DNA of 64,000 nt from Bacteroidetes bacterium UBA7662 (GTDB lineage Bacteria; Bacteroidota; Bacteroidia; UBA7662), in NCBI GenBank assembly GCA_002483345.1, contig DLHS01000005.1, forward strand, positions 1 to 64,000, given 5' to 3'. Shown piece by piece: positions 37,779 to 47,139 of the stretch (position 1 is its first letter; each line of letters begins with the position of its first letter). Made by a program: the position numbers and the translations under genes. A model generated the notes under the pieces. The model saw only the letters and a list, made by a program, of their open reading frames with translations. It ran no database searches and was not told the origin of the DNA.

Positions 37779-38150
37779 GTCTTCAGCAGCCTTTTCTGCT
37801 TCCTCCGTGGTGGTAATTTTAACGGATTTCCGGGTATCCGGGAATTTACCGCCGAGCAGGCCGGTGTTATCCGGAATGCGGGCACCGGTGGGGAAAATGA
37901 GCAGCAGGTGGTCGTTTTTGTGGATGTTGAATACGACGATGTCGCGGGCGTAGGTTTTGGGATCGAAGGGAGGCATTTCTCCTGCATAATAGTAAGCAGG
38001 GGCATTCCATTTGATGTGCTGCGCTACCAGCGGATCGCTGTCGAGTATGGCCTGATGGACGATCACCGCGGCTTCTTTGAGGGGGTGCTTGCAGTGGTCG
38101 AACCATTGGGCAACCGCCTGGGTGTTTTTAAGGTGCAGAGCTTGATCCAT
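37734..38150 (-). CDS. DUF1801 domain protein (YdhG-like)
   Basis: 138 aa of the DUF1801/YdhG fold: LKEAAVIVHQAILDSDPLVA, QHIKWNAPAYYYAGEMPPFD, then IVVFNIHKNDHLLLIFPTGA and KFPDTRKSVKITTTEEAEKA. Related to iron-chaperone-like and YjbR/CyaY-type small domains; function unknown. Its first codons are upstream of an independent region. Its 3' end runs 45 bp into the TetR gene on the other strand. Confidence 0.85.
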   Translation of the reverse strand: MDQALHLKNTQAVAQWFDHCKHPLKEAAVIVHQAILDSDPLVAQHIKWNAPAYYYAGEMPPFDPKTYARDIVVFNIHKNDHLLLIFPTGARIPDNTGLLGGKFPDTRKSVKITTTEEAEKAAEDLKTVIRLWIAGIGS

Positions 38151-38284
38151 CTGAGTTTTGAAAGGCTGAAGGGACTAAACTACCCAAATTATTCCGGAAC
38201 ATGGTATGCTATTACCCATAAGACGGTATTGTTACGGGCAGGAATTAATTACAATTTGTCCTCAAATCCTGCTAAACCAAAACC

Positions 38285-39964
38285 ATGCTTAAAATACTCT
38301 TAACCCTTATTTCCGCCTTCGGCATACTCCATGCTGCAGCACAGCTTTCAGTTGATGTAAAAACAATTGATCTGTCCAAAAATGGCAAGTCCAAATCTGC
38401 CCGCCTTGTCGACAGTAAAAAAGACCCGGTCACCGGCCAAATGACGCTGACCTTCTCTTCCACCCTGTGTGATGCGGATGAAACCAGCACTTCTTATACT
38501 ATGAAGGGTCTTATTTATAATTTTGAACACCTCACTTTTGATAAGGACCTGAATTTTGTTAAAAAAGAGGATCAACAGGTGGAAGGCCTTTGGAATGCCC
38601 TGAAAAGCGCTCCGGTTTTAGGCAGAAACTATAAACTGGATACCGACAATCGTTATACCCTGGCACAAGGGCCTTCAGGTAAAGGTGGATCTTCACTGGT
38701 TAAGCTTGAATATGGTATCGAGGTTGTAGGCAGAGTAGACAAGGCCAACCGCGGTTTTTGTAATGAAATACTGAAGCTTCACAAAGTAGACACCTACCCT
38801 CTGACTGCAGAAGGGACCATTTATGCGCATTCTGTCCCTGGCGGTATGCGAGTCATCACCCAGGACGGGAAACCTGATACCAAAATCATGGCCAGGTACT
38901 TTGATGTGAATGGCCATATAAAAGCGGAAAGTTCATTTAATGTTCCTTATGTATTCGCCATGCATTTCACCACTTTCGCTACCGAAGCCGGCGGAGAGGA
39001 TATTCTGATCATCGTGCAGCCAACAGAGAAGGTCAAGAACAAATGGGTCACCCTGACAGATGTGAAAGCCGACCCGACTGAATTTGAATTTATCCGACTC
39101 GATGGGAAGAGCATGCAGGTAAAAGACCGGTTTACGTTTAAATCCAACCATACAAACTGGCTGGCGGAGCATGTGTATGAAAAGGACGGAGCACTTTATG
39201 TGATGGGCCAGTTATCAAAGGATAAAAAATATGCGCCCTATAATTACGGTCCCTTTGTACATATCGAAGGCTCGTTTAAAAATTATGTTTCTACCCAGAC
39301 CCTGGAGAATTTCCAGATTATGAAAGTAGTGAACGGGAAACCTGTTTATGTCTCCCTGATTACGCCGGCCATGATGAAAAAGGTTAATACAGCTATCAAA
39401 GGAGCCAAAGGCAGCGGCGATCCTTCTGCTTTTTTCCGGTTGCAGGAGATTAAAACAGCCGGCAATCGTTTGTTGATTTCCGGACAGAAAACGGCCCTTG
39501 GAAAGACCAACGATGACCGCCAACAGGAATTTATTATGTTTATAGATGAAAAGGGACAATTGGAAACACTTTTTTATGTGCCCAAACAAAATTATGCGAA
39601 CTCCAATATGTTCTTCTCAGCCGATCACAAGAAGCTCTATTGGGCGATCTATGACTACAGTGAATATGAGATTTCTGCCACTAAGTTGCTGCCTGTGACA
39701 ATTTATGGCGGCGGACTGATTCAGGGAGGCTCAGACCATACTTTTCTTGGAAAGCGCAATGACGATGACGGACCGCAACTTCAGTTGGTTGAATTTGATC
39801 TTGAAAAAAACAAAGCATCCGAACTTCAGCTAATAGGCAAAGACCAGTTTACCCTCTACGATGATTTTCCGGTTTTATATGCTGATCAGCAGGAAGTAGT
39901 ATTTCTGGGTGTCTCAGGAAAGAGTAAAGCGCGCGTAAGCCATCTCATAAAGTTGAAGCTCTGA
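38285..39964 (+). CDS. Secreted protein of unknown function
   Basis: 559 aa with signal peptide (MLKILLTLISAFGILHAAAQ). Long run of beta-strand-rich sequence (TIDLSKNGKSKSARLVDSKK; YTMKGLIYNFEHLTFDKDL; FVHIEGSFKNYVSTQTLENF) with no named domain; it may be a beta-propeller since several segments share a strand-turn-strand rhythm with Asp-rich turns (SADHKKLYWAIYDYSEYEIS). No T9SS or lipoprotein signal at the C-terminus, so presumably periplasmic or outer-membrane. A terminator follows 20 bp downstream. Confidence 0.65.
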   Translation: MLKILLTLISAFGILHAAAQLSVDVKTIDLSKNGKSKSARLVDSKKDPVTGQMTLTFSSTLCDADETSTSYTMKGLIYNFEHLTFDKDLNFVKKEDQQVEGLWNALKSAPVLGRNYKLDTDNRYTLAQGPSGKGGSSLVKLEYGIEVVGRVDKANRGFCNEILKLHKVDTYPLTAEGTIYAHSVPGGMRVITQDGKPDTKIMARYFDVNGHIKAESSFNVPYVFAMHFTTFATEAGGEDILIIVQPTEKVKNKWVTLTDVKADPTEFEFIRLDGKSMQVKDRFTFKSNHTNWLAEHVYEKDGALYVMGQLSKDKKYAPYNYGPFVHIEGSFKNYVSTQTLENFQIMKVVNGKPVYVSLITPAMMKKVNTAIKGAKGSGDPSAFFRLQEIKTAGNRLLISGQKTALGKTNDDRQQEFIMFIDEKGQLETLFYVPKQNYANSNMFFSADHKKLYWAIYDYSEYEISATKLLPVTIYGGGLIQGGSDHTFLGKRNDDDGPQLQLVEFDLEKNKASELQLIGKDQFTLYDDFPVLYADQQEVVFLGVSGKSKARVSHLIKLKL

Positions 39965-39985
39965 ATCAAACAGATAGATACAAGT

Positions 39986-40022
39986 AAAAAGCCCGGACAA
40001 AATATTGTGTCCGGGCTTTTTA
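39986..40022. terminator. Bidirectional rho-independent terminator
   Basis: AAAAAGCCCGGACAAAATAT then TGTGTCCGGGCTTTTT: 9-bp GC-rich stem AGCCCGGAC/GTCCGGGCT flanked by A- and T-runs. Ends the plus-strand gene at 39964 and the minus-strand gene at 40038. Confidence 0.9.
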
Positions 40023-40037
40023 CTTGCTGTGGGAATA

Positions 40038-40442
40038 TCAGGACTGCGCCCGCATCTTATTTCCTTTGGCGTCGTGGGTGACTTCAGCCAGTCCTAATTT
40101 TTCCATCAGGGGTGGTATATACATTCCAAAACGACCACGCAGGCCTTTTTTTAGTCCATACCAGCCGCCTACAGGATTGCCGGCCGAACGGCCCCAGGCT
40201 TCTACAGTGCCGGGCCTGGCTTCTTTCTGCTCGTCGGCACTGCCGAGATCCATCCAGTCGCCGTGGGCTTTGAGCATGGCATGGAGATCGGCCAGACAGC
40301 GGTACTGGTAGTGCAGCACTGTTTTTCCTACTGTGCAGACGAGTATTTCCATGCCGTCCTTTTCGGCTTTGTGCATGGTGAAGCCGGAGCTCAGGGGTGG
40401 AGTTTTGAGTTGCCAGGGATCAGAGGGGGTGCCGTTTTCCAT
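40038..40442 (-). CDS. Hypothetical protein (DUF6855-like?)
   Basis: 134 aa. Conserved-looking core: TPPLSSGFTMHKAEKDGMEI, LVCTVGKTVLHYQYRCLADL and EEARPGTVEAWGRSAGNPVG-type middle, ending YGLKKGLRGRFGMYIPPLME. It resembles a small family of uncharacterised Bacteroidota proteins, possibly DUF6855, but this recall is uncertain. No transmembrane helix or signal peptide; likely cytoplasmic. Ends at a shared terminator. Confidence 0.55.
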   Translation of the reverse strand: MENGTPSDPWQLKTPPLSSGFTMHKAEKDGMEILVCTVGKTVLHYQYRCLADLHAMLKAHGDWMDLGSADEQKEARPGTVEAWGRSAGNPVGGWYGLKKGLRGRFGMYIPPLMEKLGLAEVTHDAKGNKMRAQS

Positions 40443-40492
40443 CGCGCGGGTTTTTGTCGGGGATTTATGGTTGGAGCAAACAGGCTCAAATT

Positions 40493-40870
40493 TTATTTCT
40501 TAACCTTCTTTTTTAAACGGTCATCATTTTCTGCCAGCCTTTGTTCTACGAGCGCCTGAATCAGGCTGTCGGGTATTGGTTTTTCAGCTGTAAAGTGGAT
40601 GGCTGATCGGGTGGTTTTGAAGGATGCCAGTTCGGCAGTGTATGCCGACAGCAGGGTGCTATTCAGCACAAAAAAGCTGAGGTGATTTTTGAAGGCAGCG
40701 AACGATACCACATCCAGGCCCTTTTTGAGGGTAGGTAACTGATAGCTGAATACTTCCTCTGCATCGGGTATCAGTTCATGCAGGCGGAAACGAAGTTTTT
40801 CGAGGGGGATTTGCTGGTTTTCCGGTAAATCAGCCAGGTATCGGTCTATGAGCGGAGATAAACGGGGCAT
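40493..40870 (-). CDS. DUF1801 domain protein (YdhG-like)
   Basis: 125 aa: SPLIDRYLADLPENQQIPLE, LRFRLHELIPDAEEVFSYQL and PTLKKGLDVVSFAAFKNHLS match the DUF1801 fold, with FTAEKPIPDSLIQALVEQRL at the end. It is the first of three minus-strand genes packed within ~35 bp (this gene, 40874-41206 and 41236-42315), suggesting an operon. Function unknown, sometimes called an iron-chaperone-like protein. Confidence 0.85.
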   Translation of the reverse strand: MPRLSPLIDRYLADLPENQQIPLEKLRFRLHELIPDAEEVFSYQLPTLKKGLDVVSFAAFKNHLSFFVLNSTLLSAYTAELASFKTTRSAIHFTAEKPIPDSLIQALVEQRLAENDDRLKKKVKK

Positions 40871-40873
40871 ACT

Positions 40874-41206
40874 TTAAAGTAACAGGGCCAGTTTGGGTGG
40901 AGCAACCGTTCTGTAAGCGGTTTGCAGGGCATCAAGCAGTTGTTCGGGATGTACCTGGCCGAGGCGGATGAGGGTCCAGCCTTGTTTGCCCCATTTATTC
41001 GGGACCGGGTATATCACAGAACGATCTCTGGTACAGAAGGCGTCCTGATCGGTTTCACTGAATTTCACACACAGCAGCCCTTCTTTTTCGTTCCAGGTGG
41101 CGAAAATCTTCTTTTTCACCCGGAAGGAAGCTTTTTCAAAATGCGGTGCCTCTTCCGTTTCCGGAAAACCAAGGGCAATCTTTCGCAGGTCGGCAACAGT
41201 TGGCAT
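40874..41206 (-). CDS. MmcQ/YjbR family protein
   Basis: 110 aa, MmcQ/YjbR/CyaY-like alpha+beta domain: VADLRKIALGFPETEEAPHF, EKASFRVKKKIFATWNEKEG then LLCVKFSETDQDAF and YPVPNKWGKQGWTLIRLGQV. Members are often annotated DNA-binding, though evidence is thin. Only 3 bp separate it from the DUF1801 gene downstream; both belong to the same fold family. Likely one transcription unit. Confidence 0.9.
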   Translation of the reverse strand: MPTVADLRKIALGFPETEEAPHFEKASFRVKKKIFATWNEKEGLLCVKFSETDQDAFCTRDRSVIYPVPNKWGKQGWTLIRLGQVHPEQLLDALQTAYRTVAPPKLALLL

Positions 41207-41235
41207 AACGGGGTTTTGAACACCTTAATCTACCA

Positions 41236-42315
41236 TTATTCTGTCACCGAAGGCTCCTTGTCGTCTTTGCCATTGTAAATTTTATTACCTATTAACATAG
41301 CCAGCGGCTTGAGGTCGTCGAATTCCTCACAGAATACCTTGAGCATGGCGGCAAAGGGCAGGAAAAGAATCATACCACTGACTCCCCAGACCGAGGCGCC
41401 GATGAGTAAGCTCAGGATGGCGGCAAAAGCATTTACCTGAAGGCTGTTGCCGACTACTTTGGGACTCAGAAAGTTGCTTTCAATCAGCTGAACCGACCAA
41501 AAAAGGATGGCTACCGCCAGCGGAATCCACAGGGAGTCCTGCGACATAAAAGCGTACAACACCGGAATGCTTGCGCCCACCGTGGTGCCTACATAAGGAA
41601 TGATAGACATAACTGCGGCCAGAAAGCCAAAGAGGAAAGGGCTGTCGATGCCGATAATCCAGAGGCCGATGCTGTTGGCAAATCCTAAAATGGTGATAAG
41701 CGCAACCATGCCACTCAGGTATTTTTGCCCTACCAGCTGTATGCGTTTCAACATATCATGGATTTTTTTCCTGTTTTTTTCCGGGCCGAAAAGGACAAAT
41801 GCCTGTATGATGCCGGTACGGTAGATGAGCAGCAGGAAGGTGTAAATGATGGTCGCCAGCAACGCTGTTAAAAAGCTGGTGGTGCCGTAAAGGGTATTTT
41901 CCGCCATGGGAAAGATGGCCTTGCCGAACCAGTCCCGGATGTTTCCAAGCAGGACTTCACTTTGTAAATCGGCTTTTAGATTCAGGTTTTGGTTGACAAA
42001 AACCAGTAAATCAGCAAAAAGACGCATGATTTTATCCTGAAAATCGACCAGCTCTGTCGACAGGTTGAAAATCTGGGTGAAGAAGAAAAAAATACTGCCA
42101 CCCAATACCACAAACAGGGTGAGTATGGCGGTGAAGGCTGCCAGCATCCGGTTGAAGCCTCTTTTTTCAAGCCATTTGGCTACGGGAAAAAGAATACAAG
42201 CCAGCAGCAGGGCAAAACCCAGCGGAACCAGTATGGTTTTACCCAGTATCAGCACGGCAAAAAGCAGGAATACACTTGCCAGGGCATAAAAGATCTTTTG
42301 AAAGGACAGTGTCAT
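41236..42315 (-). CDS. AI-2E family transporter (PerM-like)
   Basis: 359 aa, ~8 transmembrane helices in the AI-2E/PerM pattern: LASVFLLFAVLILGKTILVP, LGFALLLACILFPVAKWLEK at the start, and the signature LWIIGIDSPFLFGFLAAVMS, IIPYVGTTVGASIPVLYAF near the middle with the conserved P-x-x-G. VNAFAAILSLLIGASVWGVS follows. Inner membrane; families of this type export small molecules or ions, substrate unknown. It lies upstream of the MmcQ gene by 29 bp on the same strand. Confidence 0.9.
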   Translation of the reverse strand: MTLSFQKIFYALASVFLLFAVLILGKTILVPLGFALLLACILFPVAKWLEKRGFNRMLAAFTAILTLFVVLGGSIFFFFTQIFNLSTELVDFQDKIMRLFADLLVFVNQNLNLKADLQSEVLLGNIRDWFGKAIFPMAENTLYGTTSFLTALLATIIYTFLLLIYRTGIIQAFVLFGPEKNRKKIHDMLKRIQLVGQKYLSGMVALITILGFANSIGLWIIGIDSPFLFGFLAAVMSIIPYVGTTVGASIPVLYAFMSQDSLWIPLAVAILFWSVQLIESNFLSPKVVGNSLQVNAFAAILSLLIGASVWGVSGMILFLPFAAMLKVFCEEFDDLKPLAMLIGNKIYNGKDDKEPSVTE

Positions 42316-42458
42316 GGCTACATTTTTGGGTTCGGGCTATAAACATCACCATTTTTTGACAAGGATGCGTGCAAAGGCAGCAGCTAAGTTGCATGATACC
42401 ACTTTTGACAGTCCTTTCTTTTGAAATATCGGTTGCTTAATCCGCTCAGGTATTCCTG

Positions 42459-43250
42459 TCAGGCATACGCCAGCCATACATCATAAGCATAACGGGCAAT
42501 CATGGTGGTTACGATGAGCAGAAAGATGGTCCTCACAAAGCCGTTACCCCGTTTCAAGGCCATCTGACTGCCCACCACGCTTCCCGCAACATTACAGACA
42601 GCCATCAGTATGGCCAGTTCGGCCAGGTAATTACCTTGTCGCACAAAAACCAGGAGGGCAGAAAAATTGGTTACACAATTCACCATTTTGGCGTAGGCAG
42701 AAGCGGTCACAAATTCGAAACCAAGCAGCACTACAAAGCCGAGGACAAAAAAACTGCCGGTTCCCGGGCCGAAAAAGCCGTCATAAAAACCCACTGCAAA
42801 GCCAAGCAAAGCGCCGGAAAGGAGTTGTTTGGGGAATGTAATGATTTTACCGGGTAGTTTCCCGAGGTCTTTCCGGACATAGGTATAAACGGCCATGACG
42901 ATCAGAATGAGCAGAATAAATGGCTTGAGAGTTGCGGCATCGAGGTAGCTGAGCGAGCGTGCGCCGAGGTTGGCGGCCAGAAAGGCTGACAGCGACACCA
43001 CCGCCAGTAGTCTGAAATCGAAACGTACCCGACGGGCATACCGGGCGGCCGCCACTGCCGTGCCCGACAGCGCCGCAATTTTATTGGTTCCGAATAAAAC
43101 CGGCAAGGGGGTCTGGGGAAGATGGATCAACAGGGCAGGCAACTGAATCAGGCCGCCTCCGCCTACGACAGCATCTAAAAAACCGGCTGTAAAACTCAGA
43201 ACCAGCAGGATCCAGATGGAATAGTCGGCAAACAGGCTTTGAAAATCCAT
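42459..43250 (-). CDS. TauE/SafE family sulfite exporter-like permease (TSUP)
   Basis: 263 aa, ~8 helices. The two TSUP repeats are LVLSFTAGFLDAVVGGGGLI (G-F-x-D-x-x-V-G-G-G-G) and ALLGFAVGFYDGFFGPGTGS (G-x-x-D-G-x-x-G-P-G-T-G), both highly diagnostic. TSUP permeases move sulfite, sulfonates or other anions across the inner membrane. No sulfur-metabolism gene adjoins it; substrate open. Ordinary chromosomal gene. Confidence 0.93.
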   Translation of the reverse strand: MDFQSLFADYSIWILLVLSFTAGFLDAVVGGGGLIQLPALLIHLPQTPLPVLFGTNKIAALSGTAVAAARYARRVRFDFRLLAVVSLSAFLAANLGARSLSYLDAATLKPFILLILIVMAVYTYVRKDLGKLPGKIITFPKQLLSGALLGFAVGFYDGFFGPGTGSFFVLGFVVLLGFEFVTASAYAKMVNCVTNFSALLVFVRQGNYLAELAILMAVCNVAGSVVGSQMALKRGNGFVRTIFLLIVTTMIARYAYDVWLAYA

Positions 43251-43333
43251 GATCCGGAGAAGATTCGAAAGGTTTCGGTTTACGGAAGGTAGGGAGTAGC
43301 CGTCAGATTGGAAACAGCTGCCACTGTCAAAGG

Positions 43334-44440
43334 TCAGCTTGCTTCGGGAGCACTTTTAAAGGTCATGGTAAAGTGCACGCCTTCATTGGGTTTGCTTTCT
43401 ACGGCAATATGTCCGCCCAGACTCGTGATGTGGTTGTAAACCAGGTAAAGCCCGATGCCTTTGCTGTCGCTGTGGTCGTGAAAGGTCTGGTTAAGTCCGA
43501 AAATTTTGTCTTTTACCTGTTCCATATCCAATCCCTGCCCGTTGTCGGAGAAGTGGAGCCTGGGTTGACCATCCACGATTTCACTGCGGATGTTTATCAC
43601 CGGGTTCAAATCGGGGCGGCCATATTTTACTGAATTTGTAATCATATTTAAAAAAATACTCTCCAAATAGGGCCGGTTGAAGTAGATGCTGTGCATGGCC
43701 TCAAAATCTGTAAAAACACTGGTGCGGGTATTTTCGAGCAGTGAACGCAGGGAGTTGGTGACAGATTCATACATTTCGTAGAGTGGGATGTACTCCAGTT
43801 CTACATGCAGGCTGTCGTGTTGCTGCAGTTCGTCTACATAGTTATTGAGTGTTTCCTTCAGGTTCTGGGTAGCGGATTTAAGCATTTCCACAAATGCAAG
43901 TGTTTCAGGGTCCTGGATTTTATCGGCATTGAGCAATTCAAAAACAGAAAGCAGGTTGTTCACCGGACTGCGCAAGTCGTGGCTGGTGGTATAATTCAGT
44001 TGTTTCAGTTTTTGGTTAATGCCGGTCAGCCGGGTGACCAGGGCATTGCGTTCGGCATCGGTTTGTTTTTTATGGGTGATGTTTTTGGCAATGGCGTAGA
44101 TGAGTTGTTGTTCATCCATAGGGATGGAGGTCCAGGATAACCAGAATACATTTCCGTTTTTGGCCTGGTATCGGTTTTCGTAATGCTGAAGCGGGATGTT
44201 TTTTTTGAGTGTTTCGCGGTATTGTGTCGTAATCTCGCGGTCGGGCTCGTAAATAAAATGGTTGATGGGTTGGCTGTAAAGTTCCTCGGCTGTGTAACCT
44301 AATAACCGGCAGACAGCAGGATTTACCAGCTTGAAGTAGCCATCATAGCCGGCAACGCAAAACAGGTCGGCCGACAATTCAAAAAACAAGGCCTTATCGG
44401 GCTTGCTCAGGGGATGTTCAGCAGTGTCGGAGGTGGGCAT
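43334..44440 (-). CDS. PAS-domain sensor histidine kinase
   Basis: 368 aa, no transmembrane helix, so a soluble sensor. N-terminal PAS with PAC: FFELSADLFCVAGYDGYFKL, VNPAVCRLLGYTAEELYSQP, then RETLKKNIPLQHYENRYQAK. H-box: TSHDLRSPVNNLLSVFELL. N-box IFLNMITNSVKYGRPD. G boxes LHFSDNGQGLDMEQV and SDSKGIGLYLVYNHI. It autophosphorylates the His and passes the phosphate to an unlinked response regulator; the PAS ligand is unknown. The partner is not in the window. Confidence 0.93.
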   Translation of the reverse strand: MPTSDTAEHPLSKPDKALFFELSADLFCVAGYDGYFKLVNPAVCRLLGYTAEELYSQPINHFIYEPDREITTQYRETLKKNIPLQHYENRYQAKNGNVFWLSWTSIPMDEQQLIYAIAKNITHKKQTDAERNALVTRLTGINQKLKQLNYTTSHDLRSPVNNLLSVFELLNADKIQDPETLAFVEMLKSATQNLKETLNNYVDELQQHDSLHVELEYIPLYEMYESVTNSLRSLLENTRTSVFTDFEAMHSIYFNRPYLESIFLNMITNSVKYGRPDLNPVINIRSEIVDGQPRLHFSDNGQGLDMEQVKDKIFGLNQTFHDHSDSKGIGLYLVYNHITSLGGHIAVESKPNEGVHFTMTFKSAPEAS

Positions 44441-44583
44441 GCACTTAAATTGAAGGAATACCCTTTAGAGGGGCCACAGGCTGCCTCTTTAGTTTAGTTT
44501 CCAGGGAGTTAATATAAGGAGACTTCTTTTCCTGTCCTATGTTTATTAAAGAAAGGATGCGTTAAATGCAGCTTAAAAGCAAC

Positions 44584-44614
44584 TCAGGGCAATAATTTTC
44601 AAATTATTGCCCTG
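44584..44614 (-). terminator. Hairpin downstream of pirin gene
   Basis: TCAGGGCAATAATTT and AAATTATTGCCCTGA form a 15-bp perfect stem with a one-nucleotide loop. The minus-strand side is followed by a weak T-rich run (GTTGCTTTT). It ends transcription of the gene at 44640. Confidence 0.65.
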
Positions 44615-44639
44615 AAATTGATTCAATTATGACATTTCG

Positions 44640-45515
44640 TTAATCTGCCAGATCACCGAATTTACCGGCCTGGAAATCGTTGAAGGCATCGATGAGTTGC
44701 TGGCGTGTATTCATCACAAACGGCCCATGGGCCGCGATGGGTTCCCGCAGGGGCTCACCGCTCATAACGAGGGCAATGCTGTCTTCTGTAGCTTCCAGGG
44801 TGAAATCGGTTCCCTCGTTGGCCATCAGCACAAACTGATTGGCCAGGGCTGGTTGTCCGTTTACTTTCAATGCTCCTGAAATTACGACCACCGAGGTGTT
44901 ATAATGTGCCGGGAAACTGAAGCTGGCTTTGCCGCCTTTATTCAGTCTTGCGTTCATCAAAGCTACCGGACTGAAGGTAAAGGCAGGCCCTTTAACGCCT
45001 TCAAATTCGCCCGCAATGATTTCTACTTCACCGGTACCATCTGCCAGTTTTTTACGGCTGATCTGGTCGCGGGTGATGCCCTGGTATTTGGGGGCTGACA
45101 TTTTTTGTGCTGCCGGCAGATTTACCCAAAGCTGAACCATCTGAAAGGTGCCGCCTTTTTTGCTGAATTCCTGTTCGTGGTATTCCTTGTGCAGAATGCC
45201 GGATGCAGCCGTCATCCACTGTACCTCTCCTTCGCCGATAACTCCGCTGTTACCGGCACTGTCGTGGTGAGCCACTTTGCCCTGGTAGGCAATGGTAACC
45301 GTTTCGAAACCACGGTGCGGGTGTACACCTACTCCCAGCGGTTTGTTGCGCGGGCCGATTTCCCAGGGGGCATTGTAGTCGAGCATCAGGAACGGATCCA
45401 TGCGCTCGAAACCGCCGGTACGGCCGGGAATGTAGTTGTGGACTTTAAAACCGTCGCCAACCATGTGCGGTGCAGGCGGGGTGAAGATGTGTTCGATGCG
45501 TCGGATAGTGCTCAT
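44640..45515 (-). CDS. Pirin family protein
   Basis: 291 aa bicupin. Metal-site motifs in order: HPHRGFETVTIAYQG, VAHHDSAGNSGVIGEGEVQW and MTAASGILHKEYHEQ, then PAHYNTSVVVISGALKVNG in the second cupin. Pirins bind iron and have been linked to quercetinase activity or redox sensing of transcription; a specific role is not evident here. Start 45515 (MSTIRRIEHIFTPPAP) is preferred over an upstream in-frame Met. Cytoplasmic. Confidence 0.93.
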   Translation of the reverse strand: MSTIRRIEHIFTPPAPHMVGDGFKVHNYIPGRTGGFERMDPFLMLDYNAPWEIGPRNKPLGVGVHPHRGFETVTIAYQGKVAHHDSAGNSGVIGEGEVQWMTAASGILHKEYHEQEFSKKGGTFQMVQLWVNLPAAQKMSAPKYQGITRDQISRKKLADGTGEVEIIAGEFEGVKGPAFTFSPVALMNARLNKGGKASFSFPAHYNTSVVVISGALKVNGQPALANQFVLMANEGTDFTLEATEDSIALVMSGEPLREPIAAHGPFVMNTRQQLIDAFNDFQAGKFGDLAD

Positions 45516-45616
45516 GCTTTTGGTTTTATTGTTTGAACATTGATTGTGCAAATTGGTTCAAAACAAGTTCACAGAGCCTCAATATCGGGTATTTTCAACT
45601 ACGAGTATGCTGGTTT

Positions 45617-46561
45617 TTATTTTTCAGCAGATCGGATAAAAACGGGTGCCTGCTGGCTTTTGAAACTGTTGTCGGTCAGTTGCTGCTGTTTTTTGGTTTC
45701 CCAGTTCATCAGGCTGATGTGGAATTGGGTTTCTTCGATGTCGGAGCTGTTAAAGACGAGCCACTGACCATCGGGACTCCAGTCGTGCCAGCCTTCGGCC
45801 AGGGTATTGTCGGTCAGTTTCCATTGTTTTTTACCATCGGGTGTAATGCCGAAGATGCTGTGCCGGCCGTCTTGTTTGGAGAGATAACTGATAAACGCGC
45901 CGGAAGGATGCCAGCGGGTGGCTCCGGCTTTGTAACCATACGTTTTATAGGAGGGATTATCGGCAGGATAGTGGCTGAGCTGGCGCAGCCCGCTGCCATC
46001 GCTGTTCATCAGGTAAATTTCGTCGTGGGTACTTTTATCGCGTTTCCTGGCTTTGTAGGCGAAGGCGATTTGTTCGCCATCGGGCGAAAAACAAGGATCG
46101 CTGTAGCGGGCCGCGGTGTCGTGGGTGAGCTGGCTGTACGAGCCGGTTGTGATATCTATCAGAAAAAGCTGGTAACGGATGTCTTTGCCCTGGCGTCCGG
46201 CCACCACCATTTCCCTGCCCTGGTTGCGGCTGCTGATCCAGCTGTCTTCCAACTGCAAATCGCTTACTTTCCGGATGTTTTTTCCCTGTGCATCTGATTC
46301 GTAGAGATAAAAACAGCGGTAGCAGTTGTCGCGGTCAGAGATAAAATACAGTTTGTCGCCATAGGCATAATACGCCCAGGCTACATCCGGGTTTTGGGTG
46401 ATGTTTTGCTTGCCTGAGCCATCAGTGCGCATGCTGAAGATTTCCCAGTCGTCGCGGCTGGTGTCGGGGAGATGTACATTGTACACAATGCGGTAGGCAT
46501 CAGGCTGGGCGATGGCAGCGGCGCTGCAGCAAAGCAGGGCGGCAAGCAGGATTGTTTTCAT
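45617..46561 (-). CDS. TolB/PD40-like beta-propeller protein
   Basis: ~314 aa with signal peptide (MKTILLAALLCCSAAAIA). WD40/PD40 repeats of the TolB type: DWEIFSMRTDGSGKQNITQN, YFISDRDNCYRCFYLYESDA, PCFSPDGEQIAFAYKARKRD and DWSPDGQWLVFNSSDIEETQ. TolB-like propellers sit in the periplasm and bind envelope or secretion proteins. The start ATG (46561) overlaps the stop of the DUF4287 gene by 4 bp (ATGA), so the two are translationally coupled. Confidence 0.85.
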   Translation of the reverse strand: MKTILLAALLCCSAAAIAQPDAYRIVYNVHLPDTSRDDWEIFSMRTDGSGKQNITQNPDVAWAYYAYGDKLYFISDRDNCYRCFYLYESDAQGKNIRKVSDLQLEDSWISSRNQGREMVVAGRQGKDIRYQLFLIDITTGSYSQLTHDTAARYSDPCFSPDGEQIAFAYKARKRDKSTHDEIYLMNSDGSGLRQLSHYPADNPSYKTYGYKAGATRWHPSGAFISYLSKQDGRHSIFGITPDGKKQWKLTDNTLAEGWHDWSPDGQWLVFNSSDIEETQFHISLMNWETKKQQQLTDNSFKSQQAPVFIRSAEK

Positions 46562-47130
46562 TTGTGGCATCTGGCATAAGACCGCTGCACGGCGGCAGCG
46601 AGGGTGGCATCGAAGTCTTTTTCATCTTTTAAAACAGCCATGTGGCTGATACGCGGCATGGGACCTGTGAGTTTGGCAGCACTGATCTGCGTGTTAAACG
46701 CCTCATCGCCCAAATCAATACCCAGTCGCAGTTCTCCCTTTTTGATATTGATGGCAGCATATTCCCGCGTCATGGTGTAAGAAATGTAGGTTTTTTTCGG
46801 AATCAGCTGGGTGTCGGGATACAACGCGAGCAGCTTCCGGTGTATGGCCTCGAACAGTGGGCGCATCTCCGGTAATTTTGCAAACTGGTTGTCGAGTAGC
46901 TGCTGCTCATCTACATAAACGGGCTGGCCGTTGTTGAGAAACATGCCTACGGTAAGCTGCGCCTGCAGGTAATTCAGGCTGTGCTGATCACGCAGCAGCG
47001 CGATCAGCTCATTCCTGTTTTTATTGCCCGTAGCTTTCAGTACTTCCAGCCATTCTGGTACGGAACGGCCCGTAATGGTTTTGGCGGTGTCGATGAATTC
47101 TTTTTCGAATTCCCCGGATGTTTTTGCCAT
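46558..47130 (-). CDS. DUF4287/DUF5655 domain protein
   Basis: 190 aa. The N-terminal DUF4287 half begins KTSGEFEKEFIDTAKTITGR and SVPEWLEVLKATGNKNRNEL (a small helical nucleic-acid-binding-like domain). The C-terminal DUF5655 half runs PLFEAIHRKLLALYPDTQLI through KKTYISYTMTREYAAINI to the end DFDATLAAAVQRSYARCHK. The domain pair is common as a fused or adjacent unit. Function unknown. It overlaps the following propeller gene by 4 bp and lies 9 bp after the DUF1761 gene. Confidence 0.88.
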   Translation of the reverse strand: MAKTSGEFEKEFIDTAKTITGRSVPEWLEVLKATGNKNRNELIALLRDQHSLNYLQAQLTVGMFLNNGQPVYVDEQQLLDNQFAKLPEMRPLFEAIHRKLLALYPDTQLIPKKTYISYTMTREYAAINIKKGELRLGIDLGDEAFNTQISAAKLTGPMPRISHMAVLKDEKDFDATLAAAVQRSYARCHK

Positions 47131-47139
47131 GTTTTCAGC

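Noticed and set aside
45533..46297. 254-codon plus-strand open frame opposite the TolB-like gene
   Set aside because: Shadow frame; composition and lack of motifs do not support a gene, while the propeller repeats on the minus strand do.
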